Shown here: positions 15,842 to 24,524 of the stretch, piece by piece | How the letters are laid out: every line of letters starts with the position of its first letter | Position numbering within the stretch: the first letter of the stretch is position 1 | Origin: Hydrogenophilales bacterium | GTDB lineage: Bacteria; Pseudomonadota; Gammaproteobacteria; Burkholderiales; Thiobacteraceae | Length of the DNA: 41,738 nucleotides | NCBI GenBank assembly: GCA_016235775.1 | Contig: JACRIU010000109.1 | Coordinates: 1 to 41,738 of the forward strand | Direction: 5' to 3' | Program-made: the position numbers and the translations under genes | The notes under the pieces: generated by a model | What the model saw: the letters and a program-made list of their open reading frames with translations, nothing else | Told to the model about the DNA's origin: nothing | Databases searched by the model: none

Positions 15842-17866
15842 GTGGAAACCCTGTTGTCCTTGCTTCCTATCGATATCGCGGGCGGAGTCGTCGTGTACTG
15901 GCTGGTGCTGGGCATGCTCTCCCTGCTGCTAAGTGCTTCTCCCAAGCTGATCTCACAAATTATCTTCCCGGCGGGCGCGCTCGGCGCGCTGGTGCTGGCG
16001 GGCGCCGGCTTGGCGGCGCTCGGCCAGGCGCCGAATGTCGCGGTGCTCCCGCTCGGCCTGCCCGATCTGCCCTTCCACATGCGCATCGACGCGTTGTCGG
16101 CGTTTTTCCTTCTGCTGCTGGGCGCTGCCGGTTTTGCGATTTCGGTGTATGGCGCGGGCTATTTCCGGCACATGGAAGCTCGCGCGCTGGCGCTGCTGGC
16201 GCTGGAATACCATGTGTTCCTGGCGAGCATGGCGCTGGTGTTGATGGCCGACGACGCGTATTTGTTCATGGTGGCGTGGGAGTCGATGGCGCTCTACTCC
16301 TATTTCCTGGTCACCACCGATCACAAGGTGCCGGAGATTCGCAAAGCGGGTTATCTCTATCTGCTGATTGCGCATGTGGGCGCCATCAGTATTCTCTTGG
16401 CCTTCGGCGTGATGCAAGGCGGCCATGGCATTGCGGCGTACACCTTCGACGCCATGCGCGCCGCGCATCTGACGCCGTTCTGGGCTTCGATCACATTCTC
16501 GCTCGCGCTATTCGGTTTCGGCGCCAAGGCCGGTCTGCTGCCGGTGCATGTATGGCTGCCGGAAGCGCATCCGGCCGCGCCCTCGCCGGTGTCGGCGATG
16601 ATGAGCGGCATCATGTTGAAGACCGCGATCTATGGCTTATTGCGCATCACCTTCGATTTTCTGGGCGGGGAAATTTGGTGGTGGGGCGTGCTCGCGCTGA
16701 CGCTGGGGCTGATCACCGCTTTGTTCGGCGTGATGTTCGCCGCCGTGCAGACCGATATGAAGCGCCTCTTGGCTTATTCCTCGATCGAGAACATCGGCAT
16801 TCTACTGGTCGGCATCGGGCTCGCCATCCTGTTCCACGCCAATGGCAAACAAGCGCTCGCCGCTTTGGCCCTGACCGCCACGCTGTATCACGCCATTAAC
16901 CACGCCTTCTTCAAGAGCCTGTTGTTTCTCGGCACGGGGGCCGTGCTGCACACCACGGGCGAACGCAACTTGGGCCGGCTCGGCGGATTGATCCGGCGCA
17001 TGCCGTGGGTCGCGACCCTGGTCTTGGTGGGCACCCTGGCCATTGCGGGCCTGCCGCCGCTGAATGGTTTCGTCTCGGAATGGCTGCTGTTGCAAGCCTT
17101 CCTGCTCACGCCCGATTTGCCGCAGCCTTATCTGAATATGTTGATCCCGGTGGCAACCGCCGCCATCGCGCTCGCCGCCGCCCTGGCCGCGTATGTGATG
17201 GTGAAGTTCTACGGCATCGTGTTCCTGGGCCAGCCGCGCGATGAAAAGCTCAAGGATGCGCACGACGCCGGCCGGTGGGAGCGTCTGGGGCTGGCCTGGC
17301 TCGCGCTCGGTTGTGTCTTGCTGGGTCTCTTCCCGGTGCAAGTCATCCTGCAATTGGATCATGTGACGCAGGCGCTGATCGGCGACTCCCTCGGCATGAC
17401 CGCCGCCAAAACCGGCTGGCTCTTCCTGACCCCGATCGCGCCGGAACGCGCGAGCTACAGCCCACTCATCTTCCTGCTGGCGATTCTGGTGGTGCTCGCC
17501 ATCACCTTCCTCGCGGTGCGCCGCTTCTATCATGGCCGCCTGCGCCGCGGCCCGGCCTGGGACTGCGGTTTTCCGGAACAAACGCCGCGCATGCAGGATA
17601 CGGCGGAGGGTTTCGGCCAGCCGATCCGGCAAATTTTCGAACCGTTCTTTTTGATCGAGCGTGAAGTGCCCAGCCCCTTCGACCGCGCGCCGCGCTATCA
17701 CGGCCGCAGCGAGGACAAGCTGTGGTACGGACTCTATCTGCCGATCGCGAAAGCGGCGGACAAACTCTCTGGCTGGATTTCCATCCTGCAGCATGGACGG
17801 ATTCATCTGTACCTGATGTACAGCTTCGTCACGCTGCTACTGATGTTGGTATTGGTGAGATGGTAA
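15842..17866 (+). CDS. hyfB: Ehr/hydrogenase-4-like proton-pumping subunit HyfB (NuoL-like)
   Basis: 674 residues, GTG start. A polytopic inner-membrane antiporter-like subunit of the Mrp/NuoL family, as in HyfB/HycC. The core motif GLLPVHVWLPEAHPAAPSPV and the following SAMMSGIMLKTAIYGLLRI segment carry the conserved His, Glu and Lys of the proton path, and an IENIGI segment follows at about 318. It begins a tight operon hyfB-C-E-F-G-I; its stop codon overlaps the hyfC ATG by one base. As the catalytic subunit of this operon lacks Ni ligands, HyfB here serves a proton-translocating complex of unknown substrate. Confidence 0.9.
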   Translation: METLLSLLPIDIAGGVVVYWLVLGMLSLLLSASPKLISQIIFPAGALGALVLAGAGLAALGQAPNVAVLPLGLPDLPFHMRIDALSAFFLLLLGAAGFAISVYGAGYFRHMEARALALLALEYHVFLASMALVLMADDAYLFMVAWESMALYSYFLVTTDHKVPEIRKAGYLYLLIAHVGAISILLAFGVMQGGHGIAAYTFDAMRAAHLTPFWASITFSLALFGFGAKAGLLPVHVWLPEAHPAAPSPVSAMMSGIMLKTAIYGLLRITFDFLGGEIWWWGVLALTLGLITALFGVMFAAVQTDMKRLLAYSSIENIGILLVGIGLAILFHANGKQALAALALTATLYHAINHAFFKSLLFLGTGAVLHTTGERNLGRLGGLIRRMPWVATLVLVGTLAIAGLPPLNGFVSEWLLLQAFLLTPDLPQPYLNMLIPVATAAIALAAALAAYVMVKFYGIVFLGQPRDEKLKDAHDAGRWERLGLAWLALGCVLLGLFPVQVILQLDHVTQALIGDSLGMTAAKTGWLFLTPIAPERASYSPLIFLLAILVVLAITFLAVRRFYHGRLRRGPAWDCGFPEQTPRMQDTAEGFGQPIRQIFEPFFLIEREVPSPFDRAPRYHGRSEDKLWYGLYLPIAKAADKLSGWISILQHGRIHLYLMYSFVTLLLMLVLVRW

Positions 17867-18819
17867 TGAGCGCGCAACTTTCCGGCATTCTGTTTCAGTT
17901 ATTCCAGTCGCTGCTGGTGGTGGCGATCGCGCCGCTGCTGCTGGGCTGGGTCAATCAATGCCGCGCCTGGCTGCAAAACCGCACCGGCGCCGGCGTGCTG
18001 CAACCCTATCGCACCTTGCGCAAACTGTTCCACAAAGATGCGGTGATTGCGCACAACGCCTCGCCCCTATTCCGGGTGACGCCGTACATTCTGTTCGCCT
18101 GCATGTGGCTGGCGGCGGGCGTGGTGCCGGTGCTGGCGACCGATCTGCCTTTTTCACCGGCGGCTGACGTGATCGCACTGGTCGGTATTTTCGCCTTGGC
18201 GCGCGTGTTTATTGCGCTCGCGGCGATGGATATCGGTACTTCCTTCGGCACCCTCGGCGCACGGCGCGAAATGCTGGTGGCGTTTCTGGCGGAACCGGCG
18301 TTGCTGATGGTGTTTTTTACCGCTTCGCTGATTAGTCATTCCACGCAATTACCCACCATCGTCGAAGCCCTGGCGCATCAACAATTTTCGCTTTACCCCA
18401 GCATGGCGTTCGCCGCGGTGGCGTTCGTGATGATATTGCTCGCGGAAAATGCGCGCATCCCGGTGGACAATCCGACTACCCATCTCGAACTCACCATGAT
18501 CCACGAGGCGATGATCCTCGAATACTCCGCGCGCCACCTGGCGCTGATCGAATGGGCGAGCAGCATCAAGCTGCTGGCCTATACCACCATCGGTTTCGCG
18601 CTGTTTGTTCCCTATGGCATTGCCGAGGCGGGCAATTGGACCGCATTGCCGCTGGCCCTGGTGGCGCTCGGCGTGAAGCTGGCGGCGGCCGGCGCCGGCC
18701 TCGCCCTGCTGGAGACGATTTCGGCCAAGATGCGCATCTTCCGTGCGCCGGAATTCCTGGGCACCGCTTTCCTGCTCGCGGTGCTGGGCATGCTCATTCA
18801 TTTCCTGTTGGGAGCCTGA
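17866..18819 (+). CDS. hyfC: Ehr/hydrogenase-4-like membrane subunit HyfC (NuoH-like)
   Basis: 317 residues from the ATG at 17866, which overlaps the hyfB stop (taATG); the frame is open farther upstream but inside hyfB. A polytopic protein of the NuoH/HycD/HyfC family that anchors the soluble arm to the membrane. Seen motifs: the basic first loop GAGVLQPYRTLRKLFHK, the central DIGTSFGTLGARREM and the conserved acidic loop ENARIPVDNPTTHLELTMIHEAMILEYS (about residues 196-223). It is followed after 1 bp by hyfE. Confidence 0.92.
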   Translation: MSAQLSGILFQLFQSLLVVAIAPLLLGWVNQCRAWLQNRTGAGVLQPYRTLRKLFHKDAVIAHNASPLFRVTPYILFACMWLAAGVVPVLATDLPFSPAADVIALVGIFALARVFIALAAMDIGTSFGTLGARREMLVAFLAEPALLMVFFTASLISHSTQLPTIVEALAHQQFSLYPSMAFAAVAFVMILLAENARIPVDNPTTHLELTMIHEAMILEYSARHLALIEWASSIKLLAYTTIGFALFVPYGIAEAGNWTALPLALVALGVKLAAAGAGLALLETISAKMRIFRAPEFLGTAFLLAVLGMLIHFLLGA

Positions 18820-18820
18820 G

Positions 18821-19483
18821 ATGTCGGTTTCCTTGAGCGGACAATTGATCAACCTGCTGGCGGCGTTGCTGCTCTTGATCGCATTCGGCATGCTCTCCCA
18901 GCGGCGCGTGCTGTCTTTAATCAATTTATTTACGTGGCAAGGCTTCATTTTGTCGATCAGCACGCTGGTGGTCGCCATGAGCACGCAGCAGCAGCACCTG
19001 TATTACTCGGCCGCGCTGACCCTGGTGTTGAAAGTCATCATCCTTCCTTGGATTCTGCATCGCCTGATCCGCAAGCTGAACGTGAAATGGGATGTGGAGA
19101 CGCTCATCAACATTCCCACCACCATGCTGGCCGGCATCGCACTGGTGATTTTCGCCTTCAATCTGGCGCTGCCGATTACGCAGCTTGCCGGCACCATCAC
19201 GCGCAGCACGCTGGGCATCGCCATCGCCATCGTGCTGCTGTCCTTCCTGATGATGCTGACGCGGCGCAAGGCGATTCCGCAAGTGATCGGTTTTCTGGCC
19301 ATGGAAAACGGTTTATTTTTCGCCGCGACCAGCGCCACCTACGGCATGCCGCTGGTGGTGGAACTCGGTATCGCATTGGACGTGCTGGTGGGGGTGTTCA
19401 TTCTCGGCATCTTCTTCTTCCAGATCCGCGAGGCCTTCGACAGCCTCGATCTGAAGCACATGGAAAAACTCAAGGACGAATGA
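18821..19483 (+). CDS. hyfE: Hydrogenase-4 component E-like subunit HyfE
   Basis: 220 residues starting at the ATG directly after the hyfC stop. An integral membrane protein with six to seven predicted hydrophobic segments; the C-terminal half (RKAIPQVIGFLAMENGLFF, then a segment ending VFILGIFFFQIREAF) has the NuoK-like glutamate in a membrane helix, as known for HyfE. It would form part of the membrane arm. The next gene begins 2 bp later with GTG. Confidence 0.9.
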   Translation: MSVSLSGQLINLLAALLLLIAFGMLSQRRVLSLINLFTWQGFILSISTLVVAMSTQQQHLYYSAALTLVLKVIILPWILHRLIRKLNVKWDVETLINIPTTMLAGIALVIFAFNLALPITQLAGTITRSTLGIAIAIVLLSFLMMLTRRKAIPQVIGFLAMENGLFFAATSATYGMPLVVELGIALDVLVGVFILGIFFFQIREAFDSLDLKHMEKLKDE

Positions 19484-19484
19484 A

Positions 19485-20936
19485 GTGGAAATTCTCTGGC
19501 TACTAGGCATTCCCCTATTTGGCGGGATTTTTCTCGCAGCGACGGGCTGCCGCCGTTTCGCGCCCGAGGTGAATTCGGTATTCAGCTTCGCCACCTTCAT
19601 CGCAGCTGCGGTGTTGACGAATCGCATTATCAACGACGGCCCGATCACGGCCTTCAATGAACAGTTCTTTATCGATTCGTTCAATGTGTTCCTGGTGGCG
19701 TTGACCGCCTTCGTCGGCTTCACCACCTCGCTCTTCTCGCGCCCTTATATGCGCATCGAGCAGCATCACGGCAAGCTCACCATCAATATGCAGCGGCTGT
19801 ATCACAGCATGTATCAACTGTTCACCTTCACCATGCTGCTGGCGTTGACCACAAACAACATGGGCATCTTGTGGGTGGCGATGGAAGCGGCGACCTTGAC
19901 CACCGTACTGCTGGTCAGCTTGTATCGCACTCCGGCTAGCCTGGAAGCGGCGTGGAAATATTTCATCTTGTGCGGCGTGGGCATCGCACAAGCACTGTTC
20001 GGCACCATCCTGCTCTACTTCGCGGCGGAGAGGGTGTTGGGGCCGGGCGGAAATTCGCTTTTGTGGACACACTTGAATGCGGTGAAAACACAACTGGAGC
20101 CGACCGTACTGTCGCTGGCCTTCGTGTTTTTGCTGGTGGGCTACGGCACCAAGGTCGGCTTGGCGCCGCTGCACAACTGGTTACCGGACGCGCATGCCGA
20201 AGGCCCGACGCCGGTCTCGGCGGTGCTCTCCGGCCTACTATTGAACGTGGCGCTGTACGCCGTGGTGCGCAGCAAGGTGTTGGCCGATGGCGCGCTCGGT
20301 ACAGATTTCGCCGGTAATCTGATGATGGGCTTCGGCCTGCTGTCGGTGGTGGTGGCGGCATTTTTCCTGTCGCGGCAAAAAGACGTGAAACGCATGTTCG
20401 CCTACTCCTCGATCGAGCACATGGGCTTGGTGACCTTCGCCTTCGGCATGGGCGGGGCGGTGGCCACCTTCGCCGGCTTGCTGCACATGACCGTGCATTC
20501 ACTGACGAAATCCGCGATCTTTTTTGCCGTCGGCCATGCCACACAAACCACCGGCACCCAGCTCATGGAAAATATTCGCGGCTTGATCAAGCAAAGCCCC
20601 ACTGTCGGTTGGGGGCTGATGCTGGGCACGCTGGCGATTTTGGGCATGCCGCCGTTCGGCGTGTTCGCCAGCGAATTTTTAATTCTCACCACCGCCATGC
20701 ATAGCCATCCGTGGGCGACCCCGATTTTATTGTTGGCGCTGGGCGTGGCCTTCGCGTCGATTTTTGCCAAGGTGCAGCCGATGGTATTCGGCGAAACCGA
20801 TTTACCGCGCCTGCCGCACCCGCCGGCATTGGTGCCGGTGTTTGTGTATCTGGCGCTAGTATTGCTGCTGGGGCTGTTCATTCCGCCCTACCTTGCCGGC
20901 TGGTATCAGCAGGCTGCGGCGCTGCTTGGGAAATAG
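19485..20936 (+). CDS. hyfF: Ehr/hydrogenase-4-like proton-pumping subunit HyfF (NuoN/L-like)
   Basis: 483 residues, GTG start 2 bp after hyfE. A second antiporter-like subunit: the signature GLAPLHNWLPDAHAEGPTPV with following LSGLLLNVALYAVVR is at about residues 225-261, and SSIEHMGLVTFAFGMGG follows. Two different antiporter-like subunits (HyfB and HyfF) are the hallmark of hydrogenase-4-type complexes. An interesting variation is Asn in place of the more common Lys in the LSGLLLNVALY helix compared with HyfB (SGIMLKTAIYG). Confidence 0.9.
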   Translation: MEILWLLGIPLFGGIFLAATGCRRFAPEVNSVFSFATFIAAAVLTNRIINDGPITAFNEQFFIDSFNVFLVALTAFVGFTTSLFSRPYMRIEQHHGKLTINMQRLYHSMYQLFTFTMLLALTTNNMGILWVAMEAATLTTVLLVSLYRTPASLEAAWKYFILCGVGIAQALFGTILLYFAAERVLGPGGNSLLWTHLNAVKTQLEPTVLSLAFVFLLVGYGTKVGLAPLHNWLPDAHAEGPTPVSAVLSGLLLNVALYAVVRSKVLADGALGTDFAGNLMMGFGLLSVVVAAFFLSRQKDVKRMFAYSSIEHMGLVTFAFGMGGAVATFAGLLHMTVHSLTKSAIFFAVGHATQTTGTQLMENIRGLIKQSPTVGWGLMLGTLAILGMPPFGVFASEFLILTTAMHSHPWATPILLLALGVAFASIFAKVQPMVFGETDLPRLPHPPALVPVFVYLALVLLLGLFIPPYLAGWYQQAAALLGK

Positions 20937-20945
20937 GCCAGAATC

Positions 20946-22493
20946 ATGCAACTCGAAGACCTGAATATTGAAACGCAAGCACTGCCCGGCGCAATCCCCG
21001 CCTGGCGCGCGCAGATCGCCGCCGACCGTCTGCAGCAGGTGTGCGCGCAAGTACGCGAGAGCGGCGGACGCTTGCTCGCCCTGTGGGGCAGCGACGAGCG
21101 TGCAAACGGAAAAGGTTTTGCGCTACACGTCGCGCTTGCTACCCATCCCGGTTTGTTGGTGCTGAACTTAACGCTCGACGCGAACCAGCCTGCTTATCCG
21201 GACATCGGCGCGATCTTTCCGCAGGCCGAGCGCATGCAGCGCGCCACCTATGACATGCTGGGCCTCGTCGCACAAGACGCGGTGGATCAGCGCAAATGGA
21301 TGCGTCATGGTTGTTGGCCCGAGGGTCAGTTTCCGCTGCGCCGCGAATTCGACTTCACGCAGAAAATGACTGCTGGGCTCGACACCTACCCTTTCATTCC
21401 CGTGGTCGGTGACGGCGTACATGAAATCCCTGTCGGTCCGGTACATGCGGGCACCATCGAACCCGGTCACTTCCGTTTTTCGATCGTGGGTGAACGCGTG
21501 CTGCGCTTAGAAGAGCGGCTCGGCTACAAACACAAAGGTATCGAAAAATTGGCCGAGACCATGGGGCTACTGCAAGGCGCCAAGCTCGCCGGCCGCGTCT
21601 CGGGTGACTCCACTTGCGCTTACGCCTGGGCCTACGCCATGGCGCTGGAGAGCATGACCGGCGTTACGCCACCGCCGCGTGCTTTGCTGCTACGCGCCCT
21701 GCTGTTGGAGCGCGAGCGCATTCACAATCATCTAGGCGACTTGGGTTATCTCGGCAACGATGTGGCGCTGTCCTTCGGCTTCGCGCAGTTCTGGATTTTG
21801 AAAGAGGACGTGCTGCGCGCCAATGGCGAATTATTCGGCCACCGTTATCTGATGGATCGCATTATCCCCGGCGGTGTAGCCTGCGATCTGCCCCCGCAAG
21901 GCAAAGCACGCTTGCTGGCGGAAGCAGAACACTTGGAGCAGGAAATAGGCACGCTACGCGCCATCTACGAAGAGCACGCCGGCGTGCAGGACCGCTTCCT
22001 CACCACTGGCCGCGTCTCGCCCGACCGCGCGGCCAAGCTGGGGCTGACCGGACTACCCGGCCGCGCCAGCGGCCAAGCCTGGGATCTGCGCGCGCAATAT
22101 CCCTGCGCGCCTTACCACGAATTGGATGTGCGCATGGCCACCCATCGCAACGGTGACGTGGCGGCACGCTCGATTGTGCGCATCGAAGAAATCTTGGAAT
22201 CGCTGCGCCTGACGCGGCTGATTTTGGACAAGCTGACCGATGGCCCGTTCAGCGTCGCTGTGCCGCAAGCACCGGCTGGCAGTTACGGTATTGGCATGGT
22301 GGAAGGCTGGCGCGGCGAAGTGTTGATTGGATTGCAAGCAGGCGCAGACAATCGCATTGCGCGCATGCACCCACATGATCCTTCCTGGCAAAACTGGCCC
22401 GTGCTGGAACACGCGGTGATCGGCAATATCGTGCCCGATTTCCCACTGATCAATAAATCGTTCAACTTGAGCTATACCGGACAGGACTTGTAG
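20946..22493 (+). CDS. hyfG: Ehr large subunit, HyfG-like, lacking the Ni-binding cysteines
   Basis: 515 residues: a NuoC-like N-terminal domain (about 1-115) fused to a NuoD/hydrogenase large-subunit domain (about 145-515), as in HyfG/HycE. Family blocks are clear: VGPVHAGTIEPGHFRF, ERLGYKHKGIEKLAE, and RERIHNHLGDLG. The first Ni-site motif, normally RxCGxC, reads RVSGDSTC at 217-224, so both ligand positions are Ser. The second, normally DPCxxC near the C-terminus, reads KSFNLSY at 504-510, again without Cys, and the protein ends five residues later with no cleavable tail. It therefore cannot hold a NiFe centre. This identifies an energy-converting-hydrogenase-related (Ehr) complex. Confidence 0.9.
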   Translation: MQLEDLNIETQALPGAIPAWRAQIAADRLQQVCAQVRESGGRLLALWGSDERANGKGFALHVALATHPGLLVLNLTLDANQPAYPDIGAIFPQAERMQRATYDMLGLVAQDAVDQRKWMRHGCWPEGQFPLRREFDFTQKMTAGLDTYPFIPVVGDGVHEIPVGPVHAGTIEPGHFRFSIVGERVLRLEERLGYKHKGIEKLAETMGLLQGAKLAGRVSGDSTCAYAWAYAMALESMTGVTPPPRALLLRALLLERERIHNHLGDLGYLGNDVALSFGFAQFWILKEDVLRANGELFGHRYLMDRIIPGGVACDLPPQGKARLLAEAEHLEQEIGTLRAIYEEHAGVQDRFLTTGRVSPDRAAKLGLTGLPGRASGQAWDLRAQYPCAPYHELDVRMATHRNGDVAARSIVRIEEILESLRLTRLILDKLTDGPFSVAVPQAPAGSYGIGMVEGWRGEVLIGLQAGADNRIARMHPHDPSWQNWPVLEHAVIGNIVPDFPLINKSFNLSYTGQDL

Positions 22494-22495
22494 CC

Positions 22496-23008
22496 ATGTA
22501 CCAAATCCTGAAACAGATTCTGAAAACCGGCATCAAGACCGAGCCGCATCCTGTTGCCGATGACGCACTCCGAACTGAAGCGCAAAGCCTGCAAGCGGAA
22601 ATCTTGCGCGTGTTTGGCCAAGCACTCTCCATCCGCCATGTGGATGCCGGGTCGTGCAACGGCTGCGAATTGGAAATCCACGCACTGAACAATCCCTACT
22701 ACAACATCGAAGGTCTGGGCATCAAATTCACCGCCAGCCCGCGCCACGCCGACATGCTGTTGGTGACTGGCCCGGTGGCAAAGCACATGGAAGTCGCGCT
22801 CAAGCGCACTTTTGACGCCATGCCCGAACCCAAATTCGTGGTCGCCATCGGCGATTGCGGCTGTACCGGCGGCATTTTCGGCGAAAGCTATGCCAGCTGC
22901 GGCCGCGTGTCGAACGTCATTCCGGTGGATGCCGCGGTGCCCGGCTGCCCGCCGACCCCCATCGCCATCATGCAAGGCATCCTGGCCGCGATCAGCGCCG
23001 GTAAATAA
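22496..23008 (+). CDS. hyfI: Ehr small subunit, HyfI-like (NuoB-like, [4Fe-4S])
   Basis: 170 residues of the NuoB/HycG/HyfI family, starting 2 bp after hyfG. The N2-type cluster ligands are all present: CNGCELE (about residues 60-66), GDCGCTGGIFG (about 118-128) and PGCPPTP (about 150-156). Thus the complex keeps its proximal FeS cluster although the partner HyfG has lost the NiFe site. No HyfA or HyfH-type ferredoxin subunit is encoded in the operon, so the electron partner is not evident. It is the last gene of the operon. Confidence 0.92.
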   Translation: MYQILKQILKTGIKTEPHPVADDALRTEAQSLQAEILRVFGQALSIRHVDAGSCNGCELEIHALNNPYYNIEGLGIKFTASPRHADMLLVTGPVAKHMEVALKRTFDAMPEPKFVVAIGDCGCTGGIFGESYASCGRVSNVIPVDAAVPGCPPTPIAIMQGILAAISAGK

Positions 23009-23039
23009 GCCGGCGTTCCCTTCGCAAACTGCGATGGAC

Positions 23040-23067
23040 TTGATATTCCATAAGATTCTTCTATATC
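23040..23067 (+). promoter_or_regulatory. Sigma-70-like promoter upstream of the DUF3579 gene
   Basis: TTGATA (23040-23045), 16 bp spacer, TATATC (23062-23067), in an AT-rich stretch in otherwise GC-rich DNA, about 70 bp before the DUF3579 start, which has a clear AAAGGAG ribosome binding site. Confidence 0.45.
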
Positions 23068-23136
23068 TACTAAAGAAATACTCAGCTTTGCCGAAATACC
23101 TCACGCGGACCATTTTTCTTGTGAAAGGAGCCGCAA

Positions 23137-23472
23137 ATGCCCCAAACCACAGAACACTTCATCATTTCAGGCATTCAGGAAGACGGAAAAAAACTGCGCC
23201 CGACCGACTGGGTCGAGCGCATTTCCTCCACCCTTGCGAGTTTCGACGAAAACCACCGCTTGCATTATTCAGTGAGCGTGCAGCCCTGCTTGATCGATGG
23301 CGACAAATGCCTCGTGGTGGCGCGTTGTCTGGAAGAAACCAACCCGGCCGCCTACGAATTCGTAATGGAATTCGCCCGCAGCAACAAGCTGCGCATCCTG
23401 CCCGATCGCCGCACGGATGAACGCGCCTTACCCTGCGCCATTCCCCCCGCCCCTGCCGGAAAAGATAAGTAG
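23137..23472 (+). CDS. DUF3579 family protein
   Basis: A 111-residue soluble protein with the DUF3579 pattern: FIISGIQEDGKKLRPTDWVERISSTLA, a central VQPCLIDGDKCLVVARCLEE and AYEFVMEFARSNKLRI. The family is largely betaproteobacterial and of unknown role. AAAGGAG lies 8 bp before the ATG. It has its own likely promoter and is followed by an adenosyltransferase gene on the same strand. Confidence 0.85.
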   Translation: MPQTTEHFIISGIQEDGKKLRPTDWVERISSTLASFDENHRLHYSVSVQPCLIDGDKCLVVARCLEETNPAAYEFVMEFARSNKLRILPDRRTDERALPCAIPPAPAGKDK

Positions 23473-23528
23473 CCTTTTGCTTTAACGCTTTGCCGCGCAG
23501 GCCTACTTGCCTGATGGGAAAATGCTAT

Positions 23529-23555
23529 GCTCGCTGGAATTTTTCCAAAGCGAGC
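23529..23555 (+). promoter_or_regulatory. Hairpin over the ribosome binding site of the adenosyltransferase
   Basis: GCTCGCT (23529-23535) pairs with AGCGAGC (23549-23555), with an inner GGAA/TTCC pair; the 3' arm contains the only purine-rich stretch (AGCGAG) upstream of the ATG at 23561. The stem would hide the ribosome binding site. It is too small for a cobalamin riboswitch. Confidence 0.35.
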
Positions 23556-23560
23556 GAATC

Positions 23561-24109
23561 ATGGGCAAGCGCCTTTCCAAGATATACACCAAGACCGGCG
23601 ACGACGGCAGCACCGGCTTGGGCGACGGCGTGCGCGTGGCAAAAAACAGCGCGCGCATCGAAGCCATCGGCGACATTGACGAGCTGAATAGTCAGCTTGG
23701 CCTGCTGCTGACGGAAAATGCCTTGCCGGATTCCCTACGCATCACCCTGACGCGCATTCAACATGAGCTATTCGAGCTCGGCGGCGAACTCTCGATCCCC
23801 AACCATGTGCGCATAAGCGATGCGATGGTGACGCAGCTGGAGCAGGAACTGGATGCGATGAATGACGCGCTATTGCCGCTAAAAGAATTCATCCTGCCGG
23901 GCGGCTCGCGCCCGACGGCGCTGTGTCATGTGGCGCGCACGGTGTGCCGCCGCGCGGAACGGCGCTTGGTTGCGCTGAATCAGCAAGAACCGATCTCCCC
24001 CGCCGCGATGAAGTATCTCAACCGCCTATCCGACTTGCTGTTCGTGATGTGCCGCGCGATCAGCAAGGCGTTGGATGTACCGGATGTGCTGTGGCAACCT
24101 GGAAGTTAG
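23561..24109 (+). CDS. PduO-type cob(I)alamin adenosyltransferase
   Basis: 182 residues from the ATG at 23561 (MGKRLSKIYTKTGDDGSTGL); the frame is open upstream but the family N-terminus begins here. ATP-binding motif TKTGDDGSTGLGDG (about 10-23), the helix EAIGDIDELNSQLGLLL, LPGGSRPTALCHVARTVCRRAER near residues 127-149, and NRLSDLLFVMCRA near the end are family hallmarks. The enzyme transfers the adenosyl group of ATP to cob(I)alamin or cobyrinic acid diamide to make the coenzyme form of B12. No other cobalamin gene is adjacent. Confidence 0.92.
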   Translation: MGKRLSKIYTKTGDDGSTGLGDGVRVAKNSARIEAIGDIDELNSQLGLLLTENALPDSLRITLTRIQHELFELGGELSIPNHVRISDAMVTQLEQELDAMNDALLPLKEFILPGGSRPTALCHVARTVCRRAERRLVALNQQEPISPAAMKYLNRLSDLLFVMCRAISKALDVPDVLWQPGS

Positions 24110-24183
24110 GATTCTGGTATCCGGTAACTAAATAAGCCGCCTTTCCGGAATCCTCCTCTCTAAAACCGGTCACACAATACACA

Positions 24184-24212
24184 TTGACTATTTAATCAAT
24201 ATTTGCCATTAT
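24184..24212 (+). promoter_or_regulatory. Sigma-70 promoter of hipBA
   Basis: TTGACT (24184-24189), 17 bp spacer, CATTAT (24207-24212), in an AT-rich stretch. The predicted transcript start falls inside the palindrome at 24216-24231. Confidence 0.55.
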
Positions 24213-24215
24213 AAG

Positions 24216-24231
24216 ATCACGATTTCGTGAT
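24216..24231. promoter_or_regulatory. Probable HipB operator palindrome
   Basis: ATCACGA-tt-TCGTGAT, a 7-bp-arm perfect palindrome immediately downstream of the -10 box and before the antitoxin gene, the place where an autoregulatory HipB dimer would block transcription. A second, looser inverted repeat ATTGA/TCAAT overlaps the -35 region. Confidence 0.5.
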
Positions 24232-24249
24232 TTATTGATTGGAATGTCA

Positions 24250-24522
24250 ATGTCTAAACTGGCGATCACCCCTGATTCTGACTTTCTAACGGTGCTTGAC
24301 GAGATTCTGTTGACAGGAAAATCGCAGGATTTGCCCGCTTATGAACTAGCGCAACGGGCGGGCGTCACTCCGGAAACACTCTCGCGCATCAAAAAACGTG
24401 GCCATGGCGATTGGGCGGTGCTCAACCGCATGGCCAAAACCGTCGGGAAGCGCCTTACGCTCGTCCCCGACGACAGCACCATTGTCGCGCTGCGCCGAGG
24501 TGAGTTTTTCGAAACAAAATAA
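24250..24522 (+). CDS. HipB-like antitoxin / XRE-type regulator
   Basis: 90 residues from the ATG at 24250, with GGA 6 bp upstream; ATG 24244 and TTG 24235 are also in frame. A helix-turn-helix occupies about residues 30-60 (LPAYELAQRAGVTPETLSRIKKRG), followed by LNRMAKTVGKRLTLVP, typical of short HipB-like repressors. It precedes the hipA-like gene by 2 bp. It should neutralise HipA and repress the pair through the palindrome upstream. Confidence 0.8.
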   Translation: MSKLAITPDSDFLTVLDEILLTGKSQDLPAYELAQRAGVTPETLSRIKKRGHGDWAVLNRMAKTVGKRLTLVPDDSTIVALRRGEFFETK

Positions 24523-24524
24523 CC

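Noticed and set aside
15842-23008. Functional [NiFe] hydrogenase-4 / formate hydrogenlyase
   Set aside because: All four Ni-binding cysteines of the large subunit are replaced and there are no maturation genes or formate dehydrogenase nearby.
23473-23560. Cobalamin riboswitch before the adenosyltransferase
   Set aside because: The leader is under 90 nt and lacks the B12-box; only a small hairpin is seen.
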